From Sinohyriopsis cumingii (taxonomy: Eukaryota; Mollusca; Bivalvia; Unionida; Unionidae): a stretch of 64,000 nucleotides of DNA. A program made the position numbers and the translations under genes. The DNA lies in assembly GCA_028554795.2 (NCBI GenBank), contig CM068839.1:43707117-43771116 (forward strand). The letters are read 5' to 3'. Below, piece after piece: positions 26,883 through 39,300 of this stretch (positions are counted from its first letter, which is position 1; every line of letters begins with the position of its first letter). The notes under the pieces are model-generated. The model searched no databases. It saw only the letters and a program-made list of their open reading frames with translations, and was not told the origin of the DNA.

Positions 26883-28105
26883 TCCATGTACAAAAGTTGT
26901 CCACGCCGTATTGCAAAAGCGTTTACTTTAGCGATGTAAAGTCTGAAAACAGGTATTATGGTGTGAATAATCAATAACTTGAAGCTGTATCAGTCAAACA
27001 ATAGACTGACTACCCTCTAATCAGGTGCAAGCAGTTATCCTCTCCGTGAAATTAATGCCGTGCTCCCCTTATGACAAGAACCATTTGCTCCAATATATAG
27101 CGCCAACCTAACTGCCAATAGCGTTGATCATTTCTGCGGTGTATAATGCCTTGGAACATTACTAAAATCTACCACCTGTCCGCTTGAACCCTTAAGGATA
27201 ATTTTTTTTTTAAATTACCAAAAAATATCCTGATATGCTATCGCTCTACAGCTGATGTGGGGCTATATTGTTTGAGAGTTAAACATGGATATAGACGGTA
27301 ACGTATCCCAGTTTTCTTGTCAGAGAACATCGGTTGATGTAAACCGTACCTCGGGGTAAAATCGATAGGACGCTTTAAAAAATGAAAAAAACATCGACCA
27401 TCCAGCGTACCCATGCAATGACTTGTGCAAACGGGAATCAGGAGATCAGTAGAATGAGATACTAAAATAAAACGAATTAAAATGAATGCACGAGGGTCAT
27501 ATGTTTATATTCAAGCTGCTTAACAAAGGGCATGAATAACAATAAATACCCGTGACCGGTGTGCTTGAGTTTAGCATCATTAGTGAGTCGTACAAATTGA
27601 AAGTAAAGGAGAACGTAAAAAAAAGTGTCTTCCATGATTAAGACGACCTATGACGAACTCCGTTTTATGTAATTTGCTCCGCCTAAATTGAGTAATCGAT
27701 CCGTGACTATGATCGGTTTAACCTTTATCTTATAATATTCAATTGATAACACCAAAAAAGTTCCTTCCGTTTTAGATTTGTGCCTGTTGGGATTGCATAT
27801 AAGGCCTGTCTTTCGTTTTTGTAATAAAAAAAGAAAGAGATAATGCACACAAAAGGTACTTTCATGTCTGTACCACGATGAATGCATTCGCAAAGAAAAA
27901 ATTATGAAATTCGTCTAAAAATACTATATCGCAGATATTAATGTAAAATATGTTCCTAGGGAAATCTCGCAATAAATCAGATGTATCAAAGATCATGCAT
28001 CCGTACGAAGAATGAACTAGACTGGATATTTGACAATTACATTCATGCGAAAACTTAAAACAGGTTTACATCACGACCATTTATAAATAATTAACATGTG
28101 CTTAC
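26883..28105. other. Host intronic or intergenic sequence
   Basis: If the G-alpha-o transcript runs leftward, this is its intron 2. The next expected exon (switch I region) was not found here. Confidence 0.4.
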
Positions 28106-28148
28106 TTCATCTGTTTGACAATAGTACTTTTCCCCGATTCTCCTGCGC
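28106..28148 (-). CDS. GNAO: G-protein alpha-o subunit, exon 2 (P-loop)
   Basis: This 43-nt exon encodes the GTP-binding P-loop GAGESGKSTIVKQMK, with the first G split across the splice. It is bounded by an AG acceptor ('tttgcag') and a GTAAG donor in minus orientation. Exon size and phase match the canonical second exon of animal Gi/Go alpha genes. It joins in phase with exon 1 at 28,475-28,592. G-alpha-o binds GTP at the inner face of the plasma membrane and relays signals from seven-TM receptors. The remaining exons were not seen and are presumably beyond the window or far downstream. Confidence 0.95.
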
Positions 28149-28474
28149 CTGCAAATGAAAATAACAGTACTTAATTACTATCTTGGCAAGCAAATCAAGA
28201 TTATTCGATGCCTAGAATTTGTGTACAAGACTAAATTTTGCAGAACTAGGGCGGAAAAAACGTTTACATATCACTTGTGAGAGAATCTATTTTTAGCTGC
28301 AGTAAATGAATTCTACTCTAATATTCATCGGCCCTTCATCTAGGATTCAAGATGGCTACTGGTAAGGTGGAAATCAGCAATATGCAGGGCGAGTCGGCAG
28401 CCGGCACCAGCGGCTAATGAAGTGTGCTGCTAAGCTACCGGGCGAGGCCTGCGCTTGACAGAAAATAGACTTAC
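28149..28474 (-). other. G-alpha-o intron 1
   Basis: A GTAAGT donor at its start and a CAG acceptor at its end. A short GC-rich patch at about 28,370-28,450 differs in base composition from the rest but shows no credible frame. Confidence 0.85.
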
Positions 28475-28592
28475 CTAAAAGTAGAAGCTTAATATCTTTA
28501 GCAGCTTGAATACCATCCTCTTTGAGTCCTTTTTCTATGGCCTTACTCCTCTCCATAGCCAAACGTTCCTCAGCGCTCATAGTGCAACCCAT
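28475..28592 (-). CDS. GNAO: G-protein alpha-o subunit, exon 1
   Basis: It encodes 39 residues plus the first base of a glycine codon. The protein starts [20 protein letters not shown] and ends in KLLLLG at a GTAAGT donor. The MGC start carries the N-myristoylation glycine and adjacent palmitoylation cysteine of Gi/Go proteins. The EERxAxERSKxIEK helix and [12 protein letters not shown] fit G-alpha-o better than G-alpha-i. The exon ends after one base of the codon, as in other Gi/Go genes, and exon 2 completes it. No frameshift or stop is visible, so the gene appears functional. The 5' UTR extends rightward from 28,593. Confidence 0.96.
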
Positions 28593-29905
28593 ATTGAATG
28601 GTTTGGTCGCAAACAGGCACACTAGGCGGTGTAAAAATATCCCCTCCGTTCGCGAAATATTATCCCCAGATCCCTTACCGAGGGGAGAGAAAAGAATGCA
28701 AAACTCTCCGTGAACCTACACCCAATGTTGTTCTCTGAATGAGTGTATCTTATGTCTTCTCGCATAAAGACGAACTCTCGGCTACTGGTCGTGAAAAAAC
28801 GAGACAGGTTAGGGTTTTCCTCCCTAACGCACCTCCACCTCAACTTGACATTATATTTACTCTACGCTCTCAACCCTCACCCTGAGGTCAAAACTAGCTT
28901 TACAGAGCAACATGGAATACTTATTTCTTTCATAAAATCAAAATCATCCGCATTCCGAATTCCTAACAAAAATTCCACTATTCCGAAGGCTTTCTCGTGT
29001 GACGTAGCATTGATTGGGGCCTCGCTTTTGCTTTGGGTAATAAAATATGTTATTCCTACACCACGAACCGATCGAAGCTGTTGGAAGCTTGGCTTATTCT
29101 AATGTACCTAATGTTGCGGGGTCGCTAAGACGTCACAGCCCGCACGGGCTCAATAATATTAATTCCAACATACGCGAATCAGAAATTATGAAAATCAACA
29201 GAACTAGTTGCTTTGAAAGGCGGTGGTGGCGACAGTCATGTCTAACTTGCATGTTAAACTATATTGATATTTCAGTTTCGTTCAGAAAGCTTTGAAAATT
29301 GCATTCAGACAAAATACATGCATGTATTTAATTCAAAATGTGGATCTATTTTTAATGAGAACGAAGACTGGCGCTTTCTATTGAGAAAGAAATGGCCATA
29401 GCTTGTAACCAATATTGATTTATTGATAGCAGTGGCGTTGTCGGGGTGAGCAAGCGAGGAAGAGGACTGTAGTGTGGTGGTGGTGGGGATCCTGGTGTTG
29501 ATATGAAAGACAAAACACGCCCAGAAGCTGGCGCTAGATCAATACGTCCGACCTTACACCGTATTTAACCTTGTGAAAGTCCGCTTCATGAAAAGCCTAA
29601 ATCAACCCTTTTGTGTGCGCGCGAACGACGCATATGTCAATAATTCGTCGCCCCCACGATGTTTTTTCCTTGATCACCCGCACAAACAGACACAACAAAA
29701 ATACAAACACATTCAACTATAAAATTACAACTTGTGCCCTTATTTGCCCACCCGAATGTTAAACATCATACATTATTCTCTTTTCTTGGTTTGTTCTCTA
29801 GTTATAAATTAAACATGGCCACCGGCGAATTAAGGCCGTCCTAGCTTCAATGAAAGAATAAACCAAATGCGGTAAGTTAAATATACCGTTAGCCAAATGC
29901 GATAA
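28593..29905. other. G-alpha-o upstream and 5' UTR region, no other gene
   Basis: This would hold the leader and promoter of the minus-strand gene. No clear core-promoter motif could be singled out. Confidence 0.4.
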
Positions 29906-29913
29906 GTTAAACA

Positions 29914-30013
29914 TACCGTTAGTTTCATCTAAGAGTTTAACCTTTTGTTCTTTTTCCATGGCTAAATGTTGGTCAGTGATTGCATGATTAGCTAATCTAT
30001 TAAAATGTCGCAC
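29914..30013 (-). pseudogene. Short exon-like frame, weakly like G-alpha exon 1
   Basis: A minus-strand frame containing 'HLAMEKEQKVKLLDETN' ends in phase 1 at a 'GTATGTT' donor-like site. The LAME(K/R) core aligns with LAMER of G-alpha-o exon 1, which lies 1.3 kb downstream on the same strand and uses the same phase. It lacks MGC and the KLLLLG end. It could be a decayed duplicate first exon, an alternative exon or chance. The adjacent sequence (29,865-29,935) has a short tandem duplication. Confidence 0.2.
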
Positions 30014-30735
30014 CTCACTGATATTTCTTAAAATAAAAAGAATTCAAAGTTAAAAGTTGTACGTGTCGGAAGTCCATTTTGTTGTTGTTTTCATTAATTT
30101 CAAAAGATATTTGAACAGAGATACCTCGGCCATATAATGCCTATACCAAAACCGATCATATGTTTAGAAGGGTACTTGGACATGTTTTAAAATAACGGAG
30201 TAATCAGGCAACAAAGAATAGTTACATTGTCCAGTCTGTCGTATTTGAACAACAAATAAACGGCCGGCCTAAATAAACAAGTTGTGCTGTGTATGTTATC
30301 ACCTACTCCCTTTATAGTTCATCTGTCCCTGTTATAAATTGCAGAACGAAAAAGGAGCCGCGTGAAATGTTTAAATGCATTACTAAATGAAACAACGGTA
30401 TTCAGAATTCTTTCTGAAATGAAAAGTGAGATTTTTATGTACATAAACAAGTAAATTCCGACACTTCATATTTAATTTAATTGACATAATGAAAATTAAA
30501 GTACATGCATTAATTGCATACAAGATGTTTGCAGTTATCGTCCTGTAATAGTCTTAGTAATTATATACTGGTTATAGGTACTGAGTTACTTCCCGAATCA
30601 TATAACACAACGCAAACACAAACAGTCTCTCTCTCTCTGTCTCTCTCTCTCTCTCTCCGTCAAGCTTTCAAACACAACTTGCCTGCTCCTAGGTCAAACA
30701 GGATTGTTACTGCAAATAGCTTGATACTGACCTAT
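30014..30735. other. No gene; (CT)n at 30,624-30,657
   Basis: AT-rich sequence with one CT tract. Confidence 0.35.
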
Positions 30736-31665
30736 AGCATAGTCATGACTTAATAGTGACCTACATCATAGTCATCACTTGATACCAGCCTACATCACAG
30801 TCATCACTTGATACCGAACTATATCATAGTCATCACTTGATACTGACATACATCATAGTCATCACTTGATACTGACATACATCATAGTCATCACTTGATA
30901 CCGACCTATATCATAGTCATCGCTTGATACTGACATACATCATAGTCATCACTTGATACCAGCCTACATCATAGTCATCACTTGATACCGACCTATATCA
31001 TAGTCATCACTTGATACTGACATACATCATAGTCATCACTTGATACCGACCTATATCATAATCATTTCTTGATAGTGACCTAATCATAGTCATCACTTGA
31101 TACCGACCTATATCATAGTCATCACATGATACTGACCTACATCATAGTCATCATTTGATACTGACCTATATCAGTCATCGCTTGATAGTGACCTATATCA
31201 TAGTCATCACTTGATAATGACCTGTTCATAGTTATGACTTGATAGTGACCGATATCATAATCATGACTTGATAATGAACTACAACATAGTCATGACCTGA
31301 TACTGACCTATATCACAGTCATCACTTGACAGTGATCTATATCATAGCCATGAATTGATACTGACCTACAACATAGTCAGGACTAGATACTGACCTATAT
31401 CATAGCCATGACTTTATAGTGACCCATTTCATGCTCATGACTTGATACTAACCAACAACATAGTCATGACCTGATACTGACCTATATCATAGTCACGACT
31501 TGATAGTGACCTATATCAAAGTCATGATTTGATACTGAGTTACATCAAATTCATATTTTGATAATGACTATATTATAGTCATGACTTGATACTAAGCTAT
31601 ATTATAGTCATGACTTGATACTAAGCTATATCAAAGTCATGACTTGATAATGAGCTATATCATGA
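30736..31665. repeat. Minisatellite, 29-bp unit, ~32 copies
   Basis: The unit reads 'cacttgatactgacatacat' then 'catagtcat', with cytosine/thymine variants and a more degenerate right half. The 29-bp spacing is exact in the left half (e.g. 30,863 to 30,892). Confidence 0.95.
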
Positions 31666-31904
31666 TCAAAGTAATTATAACTTTTACGATTCTTTCCATG
31701 GTACTTTATGAATTTTATAATATATTTTATTCGCTAATATATTATGTTTCCTCGGTCCATAAAAAGAATCTTACGCACGCAGAAACAGTACAATGAACTT
31801 CCTTGCTCGGATGTCTAGTTAATCTCGTGTACTTTACAACTTATAATTTATTTATATAAGTTTGAAGAAGAACAAAATATTGATGTACCCGTCGAGGATT
31901 ACAC

Positions 31905-31938
<34 letters not shown>

Positions 31939-32621
31939 CGCAGTCCTTCTCGATATAACGAAAGCATAAAATGTATTTTAAAAAATCTTTAAATTGCAAG
32001 TGTAATTAACCTTGATACTGTTATTAAGATAATTTTTAAGAAATATAAACTTTAAATAACGCTTAAATTCGGTCATAGCCTGAGAACGAACTCGTTGTTT
32101 GACCGTTTGTAAAGGAATACATCCTAAAATGTGACAACGACAAGAGAGTGGGTTGATAATCTGTCAAGGATGAATAAAAGCCGCTGTATCGAATGACCTA
32201 AGCGGACCTGTTATGTCAGATCAGAAAAATCGCATGAGTTTGCTGAATGAGTCAAATCTTGTACTTTTCATAGAATAAATTACGTCTACGTTGAATTACA
32301 AGTTTCCTTTACAAATTGAACAATTTCCAAATGTATGTATTTTATTATAATTTCTCTACTAAAAGTCAATGAAAAATACCTCTTCCGGAAATCAAAACTG
32401 GGCTATTATGCCTTGCATCGTCCACCGATTAAATTTAATCCAAACAAAAAAATAGCTTTGGAGCTTCCCCTTAGGTATCGAACGCTGCCTTTCCATAAAG
32501 TAACGCACACTGTGTCGTTTGCATCCAAACAATATATTGCAAAGTGAAACACGTGATACAAGTTATCTCCACTTGGGCGGGGAAAGTGAAACTGTTCTTT
32601 TGGTATGCGGTTATTTTTTTT
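31666..32621. other. No gene; (TG)n(CG)n at 31,907-31,940
   Basis: AT-rich with a TG/CG alternating purine-pyrimidine tract. Confidence 0.4.
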
Positions 32622-32812
32622 TTATTTTTTTTTTGGTGTTGAATAAGACAGCTCTTCTTTCGACTCTTTTCCTTCGTGTTTTAACGTAAGTTTTGAATAG
32701 ATTTGATACAAGCCAGATTCTTTAACTTGGAAACAACTTGTATCGTTGGAGAATTTGATCCCTTCTGACACAAACGAGCCCCTACTCGGTGAATCGTCCC
32801 ACATGACAGTAC
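32622..32812 (-). CDS. TNF-superfamily ligand, internal exon (partial gene)
   Basis: After a 'tattttcgttcgtag' acceptor the minus strand encodes a stretch with MWDDSP, GSFVSEGIKFSND and ESGLYQIYSKLTL. This is the A-to-C strand region of the TNF homology domain: a W near the start, then (S/A)F, G(I/V)xY/F, and GLYxIYSxLT. Secreted or membrane TNF-like ligands trimerise and bind death-receptor-type receptors. No consensus donor was found before the frame runs into an A-rich tract and a stop near 32,622. The exon may therefore end with a non-consensus site, be mis-assembled, or be a pseudogene fragment. Upstream sequence is a CA/CT microsatellite. Confidence 0.6.
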
Positions 32813-32905
32813 CTACGAACGAAAATATAATTGTGAATGTCAATGCGTTTCGATATCTAAAGACTTTAAAACCTGTTAATGAAACGATAAAAGCTCTCCC
32901 CCCCC

Positions 32906-32934
32906 CCTCTCTCTCTCTCTCTCTCACACACACA

Positions 32935-32986
<52 letters not shown>
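32906..32986. repeat. (CT)n(CA)n microsatellite
   Basis: A CT tract followed by about 30 CA units, inside what would be the intron upstream of the TNF-like exon. Confidence 0.95.
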
Positions 32987-32988
<2 letters not shown>

Positions 32989-33410
32989 TGTATTGTTGCT
33001 GTTGTCGGTAGTAGTAGTGCTAGTACAACAAGATAAAAAGTACTGCGTTTATTCGCAAAAGTAATGCCACTAATTTGCAACAGCAATACATTTTTATATC
33101 CATAACGTAATGTGTTAATTCGTTAAAGTTTCGTCATTACTCGCAATACACTTTTCTCAGTGAATTCGTTACTAATGGACTTCACTAATAGTAGTAGTAA
33201 ATGCAGTAGTAGTGGTAGTAGTAGTACATCCTGACACACATACTATGTCGTTGATATTAATGTGTTAATTTTCTTTCTACTTTCAATATTTAAAGCTCTT
33301 AGTTTCCTTATCTGTTTAGGTGTCAAGGATTTATAAAGAAAGATGCACAATGCTAATTTGTCTTTGGGCATTTACTCAAAAAAGTTGAATGGAGAGATCA
33401 TACTGATTGA
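32987..33410. other. No gene seen
   Basis: Scattered GTA/TAG triplet runs; otherwise unremarkable. Confidence 0.3.
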
Positions 33411-33557
33411 TATGAGAGAGAGAGAGACAGACAGACAGACACACACACAGACAGACAGACAGAGACAGACAGGGAGAGAGAGACAGACAAAGAGAGACAG
33501 ACAGACAGACAGAGAGACAGAGACAGAGAGAGACAGAGACAGAGGGAGAGAGAGGGT
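33411..33557. repeat. GAGA/GACA purine-rich microsatellite
   Basis: Mixed GA and GACA units over about 145 bp. The polypurine strand could adopt unusual structure. Confidence 0.92.
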
Positions 33558-34065
33558 GGGGTGGGAGAGATGCCACCCGCACTTCAAATTATCCATGTGA
33601 TGGGCCCAGACCTACGACACAGTTGGACTAAAAATCATCAGCAGCTGTTGTAGTAGCAGTAGTGGCCGTCATAGTAGTGGATACAATAGATGCATAGAAA
33701 GAAAAAAAAGGTAAAGAAACCACAGCAGTAGCACAAGCAGAGATGGAGAGAAAAAAGCAGACGAGGAGGAGGAGGAGGAGAAGTTCATCCACAGTAAGAT
33801 TCACCGTCAAATTTAAGAAATAAATGGCGAATCCATGGATTTCTGAATCAAACAAAAACAACAGAACTATTAAAGATGTAAAGTTCAACATGTATTGAAC
33901 AGCATGGACGCCCACATAATTATTTTCGGGGAGAGGGAGGGCAAACATTTAGTGGTCAGCTATTATGTTTCACGTATGTAGTCCAAAATATGTCTAGAGG
34001 TTAAATGGGGGGGGGGGGGCTATGTGCGATCACCCATGTTTAACGGTGACAATTTTCCAATTCCG

Positions 34066-34106
<41 letters not shown>

Positions 34107-35058
34107 CTATTATAAATGTCACTGATGATTCTAACTGATAACGTGCAAACACTTACTGAAATGTCTGGTGAATTCCCATATTTGTGTACAGAATAAGTTA
34201 CCTCCCTTTCTGGCGAAGGCTTGCCTTTCTCGGAATTTCACTACATACAATAATCAAGCTGAATAAAATTTTTTTATCTCTTTAAAAAAATTTTGTAAGG
34301 ACGGAGTTTTCAAGTAATTCATATAGCGTGTTAGTCACATTTTCTTCATCACCACCAATGTCAGATAATCTACTAAATTAATAAAGAGCCCACATGTGGG
34401 TTTAAAAAAAAAATGTTTGTTTTTTTTGTTTTTTTTTTATTTTGTTTTTTTAATAATAAATCGTTGTTATTAATATTCCTGCTTGGGAAGATAACTCCTT
34501 TGGTTGCGCTCCACAGTTTCGTGCTTTGCATAGGGTTCAAGTTTTAAAGAAAAAGATTTTCCAAGATTTTAACCGCTGGTTTTCTAAAAATAAAAACACC
34601 CTTGCTTATCTTATGTATTGTTAAAGAACTTTTCATTTCCTTTATTTAGGTGTATGATTGATTGGTGTAATTCGGGTTAGAGAGTGTACAGCTAGCTCCT
34701 CTTGGTCATTTTCACCCCCATGACTTCAAAGGTAAATTGTAAAATATAACATAAGCTAAAAGTCATTCATTCATTGCGCTTTTAAAAGTTTGTATTTCCC
34801 ACGCTGGCAAAATTCATTTATTTTAATAACGGCTTAATTTAATGTACTTTGGTTTAATACTGGCTGATATTTCGAGCACACTGGAACAAGCATTTTGATC
34901 AGCTGTGTGTTTTGATCATACACGATTTTCACAACCACAATATGTAAAGGAATTTCGGCCACACAGTACAAGAAAGCAGCATAGAGACATGTGAACTTTA
35001 TCTTCAATGTGCACTTTGCAAATGCAAACAAGTTCACCTTGAACCTTATGAGGCGCAG
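33558..35058. other. No gene; G-run and (CA)n tract
   Basis: A run of about 11 G near 34,009-34,019, (CA)n at 34,069-34,104 and A/T homopolymers near 34,400-34,460. No coding signal. Confidence 0.4.
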
Positions 35059-35060
35059 TA

Positions 35061-36228
35061 TGAGGCGCCGTAGCGGACAAAAGCTGGTCCAATGAGAAGG
35101 TTGCAATTGAAATTTCGATGTCGTATGTCGAGAAACCCAATATCACGTGTTGGATCAAATTTCATGTCCTTAAAGTTCCATTTTCTAGATCGAGATTTTA
35201 GATTTTATATGTTGAATTATACAGTGGTGGTTTAAAGTTATATTTCCTATGTCAATGTTTTATAGTGTATGTTTTGAATTACATAGTGGTAGTTAAAATT
35301 TCAATATAATATGTCGAGAATCCCTAATTCACACGTTGTATGTAACTGTTTGTGATGAAAGTTCCATTTCATATGTTGAGTATTTAGATTTCATTGGTTG
35401 AATTTCACAGCAACGAGAAGCAGCCTCCTTGTTTAAAAATAACGCGGTCCGTTTACGAGAGCGACCTCTAGCGAATAAATTCATAATAATTCTCGACCTG
35501 TGAATTGTATCTTTCAAACTGTAAATGCATTAAATGTAATGGCGCCTCGTAATTGAATACACGAACGATGTGTCTTGATACTCGATATTATTTTGAATGA
35601 TGCAAGTGGACATTGTGTAATATTATTTTTAGCACTAACACACCATTTTACCATATAAAAATAACAATTCTGACAAACACAATAAAATGTCCAATCACCG
35701 CAACAGATACAATCTAAAAACTCAACATACGAAATGGAGCTTTCAGCACAATCAATGTGATTCAACATGTCAAAATTAAACTCTCGACATATGATATTAA
35801 AATGTCAACAACCACCGTGTAATTCAGAAGATCCAGTCTAAAAACTCGACATTGAACATTGAATTTTCAACCAGCGCTGTGTAATTCAACAGATGAAATC
35901 TAAATACTTTACATATGAAATGGAACTTTCAACATAAACTCTTTGAACCAATAAGAAAATGAGGAATTCTCGACGTATGATATTGAAATTTCAACCACCG
36001 CCGTGTAATTAAAACGACACAATCTAAAACCTCAACATAGTAAATACAACTTTTAACCACAGTTGTTTAATTCATCAGATACAATCTAAACTATCGACCT
36101 AGAAAATGGATCTTTAAGGACAAACATATTTGATACAACACGTGAAATTGGAATTGTGAACATACAACATTAAAATTTCAGACGACAACGTTCCGATTAG
36201 TACAGCTTTTGTCCGCTACGGCGCCTCA
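35061..36228. mobile_element. Foldback / non-autonomous DNA transposon, 1,168 bp
   Basis: The terminal 26 bp at 35,061-35,086 (starting 'tgaggcgccgtagcggacaa') are inverted exactly at 36,203-36,228, and TA flanks both ends (35,059-35,060; 36,229-36,230). The interior is built from short repeats around 'tcgacatatgatattgaaat' and 'gtgtaattcaacagatacaa'. On the left half they appear in one orientation and on the right half in the other, so the whole element could fold back on itself. No transposase is present. A TA target duplication suggests mobilisation by a mariner-like or related transposase encoded elsewhere. Confidence 0.8.
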
Positions 36229-36250
36229 TATGTAACATCGCTGGAGCGCA

Positions 36251-36260
36251 ACCTTTATAA
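36251..36260. repeat. LINE target-site duplication, left copy
   Basis: 'acctttataa' is repeated exactly at 40,361-40,370. Confidence 0.8.
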
Positions 36261-36303
36261 TGGTAGTCTCTCGAGTCGAGGAAGACAAGTTGTGCGATCT
36301 CAT

Positions 36304-39300
36304 TCAACGGTGGACGCGCATGTGGCTCCTGAGTCCAAATTCCGATGCACACAGGCGGTTGCAGGTGGGGCATGGGACACCGGTGGTTGGTGGTATTTGT
36401 GATACAGTTCTGTGACGTCTCTCCCGAGTTGCAGCAAGACGCTGGCGGCGGTCATCCTCAAAGGTGGAACAGGCTTTTCTGGTCAGCGCTCGCCAATGGC
36501 TTCTGTCTAAGGCAGCGAGCTCGAGCTGGCGGGGTTGGAGGTCTGTCCATTTGATGTTCATCTTAAGGTTGTCTTTGTACCTCTTATGAGGGCGGCCTTG
36601 ATTTCGGTTTCCCTGGGCTAGCTCGCCATAGAACAACTGCTTTGGGATTCTGCTTTGTCCCATGCGGATGACATGGCCAGTCCAACGAAGCTGGGCCTGG
36701 TTTAGTTTGGCTTCGATGCTTGTTGTGTTGGCTCTGTCAAGGACTTCCTGGTTGGTGATTCGGTCCTGCCACTTGATCCGCATAATGGATCTCAGGGAGC
36801 GCTGGTGGAATTGTTCCAACTGACTGATATGTCTTCGGTAGAGTGTCCACGTTTCACAGCCATACAAGAGAGACGTGAGGACAACTGCATTGTACACTTT
36901 CATCTTTGTTGACAGGCGTATGTCCTTGTGCTGTAAAACCTTGGTTCGAATTCGTCCGAGTGCTTGACTGGCTTTTTGGATCCTCGTAGTGATTTCTTTG
37001 TCCAGGGAGCCGTCACTAGATATTGTGCTGCCAAGGTATATGAAACTGTCCACATTCTTCAGCTGCGTGTCGCCAATGGTGATACAGGGTTGTGAGGGGA
37101 CAGTGTTTGGGGCGGGCTGGAAGAGGACTTCTGTCTTTCCTAGGCTGATTGTGAGTCCAAATAAGTTGGAGGCTTCAGAAAATCTGTCTATGATTGCATG
37201 TAGGTGAGTCTCTTCATGGGCCATGAGGGCACAGTCATCTGCAAAGAGTGCTTCAATGATGAGTCTTTATAGCGTCTTTGTTTTTGCAGCTAGGCGACGG
37301 AGATCAAACACTGATCCATCCAGGCGATACCTAATGTAGATGCCAATGTCAAGGTCACGGATGGCATGGAACAGTACCTGTGCGAAGAAGAGGTTGAAGA
37401 GTATCGGAGCAAGTACACAGCCCTGTTTGACACCATTAGATACTGGGAATTTCTCAGAGGGTTCACTGTCTGAGAGAATCTCTCCAGTCATGTCAACGTG
37501 GAGGAGCCGAATGAGGTTGGTAAACTTCTGAGGACAACCAAGTTTCTTGAGTACTACCCACAGTGCGTCTCTGTTGACTGTATCAAAAGCCTTTGTCAGG
37601 TTCACGAAGACAGCATACAAATTCATGTTCTGCTCAAGGCACTTCTCTTGGACTTGTCTCACTGCGAAGATCATGTCAATGGTGCTGCGGTCTGGGCGAA
37701 AACCACACTGAGACTCGGGGAGGTTATCTTCTGACACTGCCGTAATAAGCCTGTTGAGGATGATGCGAACGAGTATTTTGCCAGCTATGGACAGCAGGGA
37801 GATGCCTCTGTAGTTACTGCAGTCCACACGTGTGCCTTTATTTTTATAGACGGTCATGATTGATGCGTCCCTGAGGTCGTTTGGCATCTCTTCTTCCGTC
37901 CAGATGCTGATTAGCACATCGTGGAATGCCTCCAGAGTCTGTTCACTGAGAGCCTTGTACACCTCCGCTGGGATACCATCCTTTCCAGGTGCCCTGCCAC
38001 AGTTAATTTGTTTAATGGCCCTCCTCAACTCTTCTATTGTTGGTGGAATATCCAGTTGGTCGTGCGTTGGCTGCTGGGGTATTTGGTCAGGAACAGATTG
38101 GCTGACCGATGAGGGCATGTTTAGGAGCTGACTAAAGTGTTCTTTCCATCTTTCCTTAATGGCATTCTTGTCCTTTATTAGTGTAATGCCATCTGCAGCA
38201 AGCAAGGGCGCAGAGCTGGACTTTGCATGGCTGAAGATTGACCTGATGGCGTTATAGAACTCTTTGGAGTTGTTTGTGTCAGCATAGCTTTGCACTTCAT
38301 CAGCTTTCTTTTCCCACCAATGGTCATGCATCTTGCGGATTTCTCTCTGAGCCTCAGCTTGATAGAATTTGAAGCGGTCTTTTTTGTTGATGGAGTTTGT
38401 GTCATTCTGCCAGTCCATGAATGCTTTGTTCTTTCTGGCGAGCAGATCTTCAATGGCATCGTTGTTCTCGTCGAACCAGTCTTGATGGATTCGCTTCTTT
38501 GGGCCCAGGGTCGCCATAGCTGTTTTTCTTATCGTGTCCCTGAGCTTGTTCCATTTTTCGGAGGCATTTCCACATATCGGTCCGTTTGTTGAGAGCTTGT
38601 CATCTAGTCTCTTCTGGAAATTGAGCTTGGTGGAAGGCTGCTGAAGTTTGACAATGTTGAAGGCTGTGCGCACAAGTTTAGGACGTCTTAGGTGATGAGG
38701 GGCAATGTGCAGCTGTAGGGTAGTTCGGACAAGTCTGTGGTCTGTCCAGCATTCTGCTCCTCGCATGGCCTTGGTGATGAGGACATCCTTGGCATCACGC
38801 TGGCGGACTATTACATAGTCAATTAAATGCCATTGGCGAGATCTGGGGTGCATCCAGATGTTCTTGTGTTTGTTCGCCATTCTGAACACTGAGTTTGTGA
38901 TTAAGAGGTTAAATTCTGCGCATTTGCTGAGTAGGAGCAGGCCGTTGTTGTTCATTCTGCCGACACCGTGTTTGCCAAGCACACCTTTCCATCGACCATA
39001 ATCACAGCCAACACGGGCATTGAAGTCCCCCAGTAGTATGATCTTGTCTTCAGCTGGAACTGAGCTAAGTACAGAGCTGAGCTCGGTATAGAACTGCTCG
39101 ATGGCTTCTGCTGCACTTGATAGGGTAAGGGCGTAGGCACTGATGATTGTTGCATGGCGTTTGTGGCTGATAGGTATTCGCAATTTCATTAGCCTCTCAT
39201 TGATACCAGCAGGCATTTCTGGAAGATGCTTCAGAAGACATGATTTGATAGCCAGGCCGACTCCATGGATCCTGTCCTCATTTTGGGCTTTTCCTTTCCA

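Noticed and set aside
30736-31665. Regular 29-bp spacing resembling a CRISPR array
   Set aside because: Units abut directly with no unique spacers, there are no cas genes, and the context is an animal genome; it is a minisatellite.
35329-35768. Two minus-strand frames inside the foldback element
   Set aside because: They consist of the element's AT-rich subrepeats and show no protein-like conservation.
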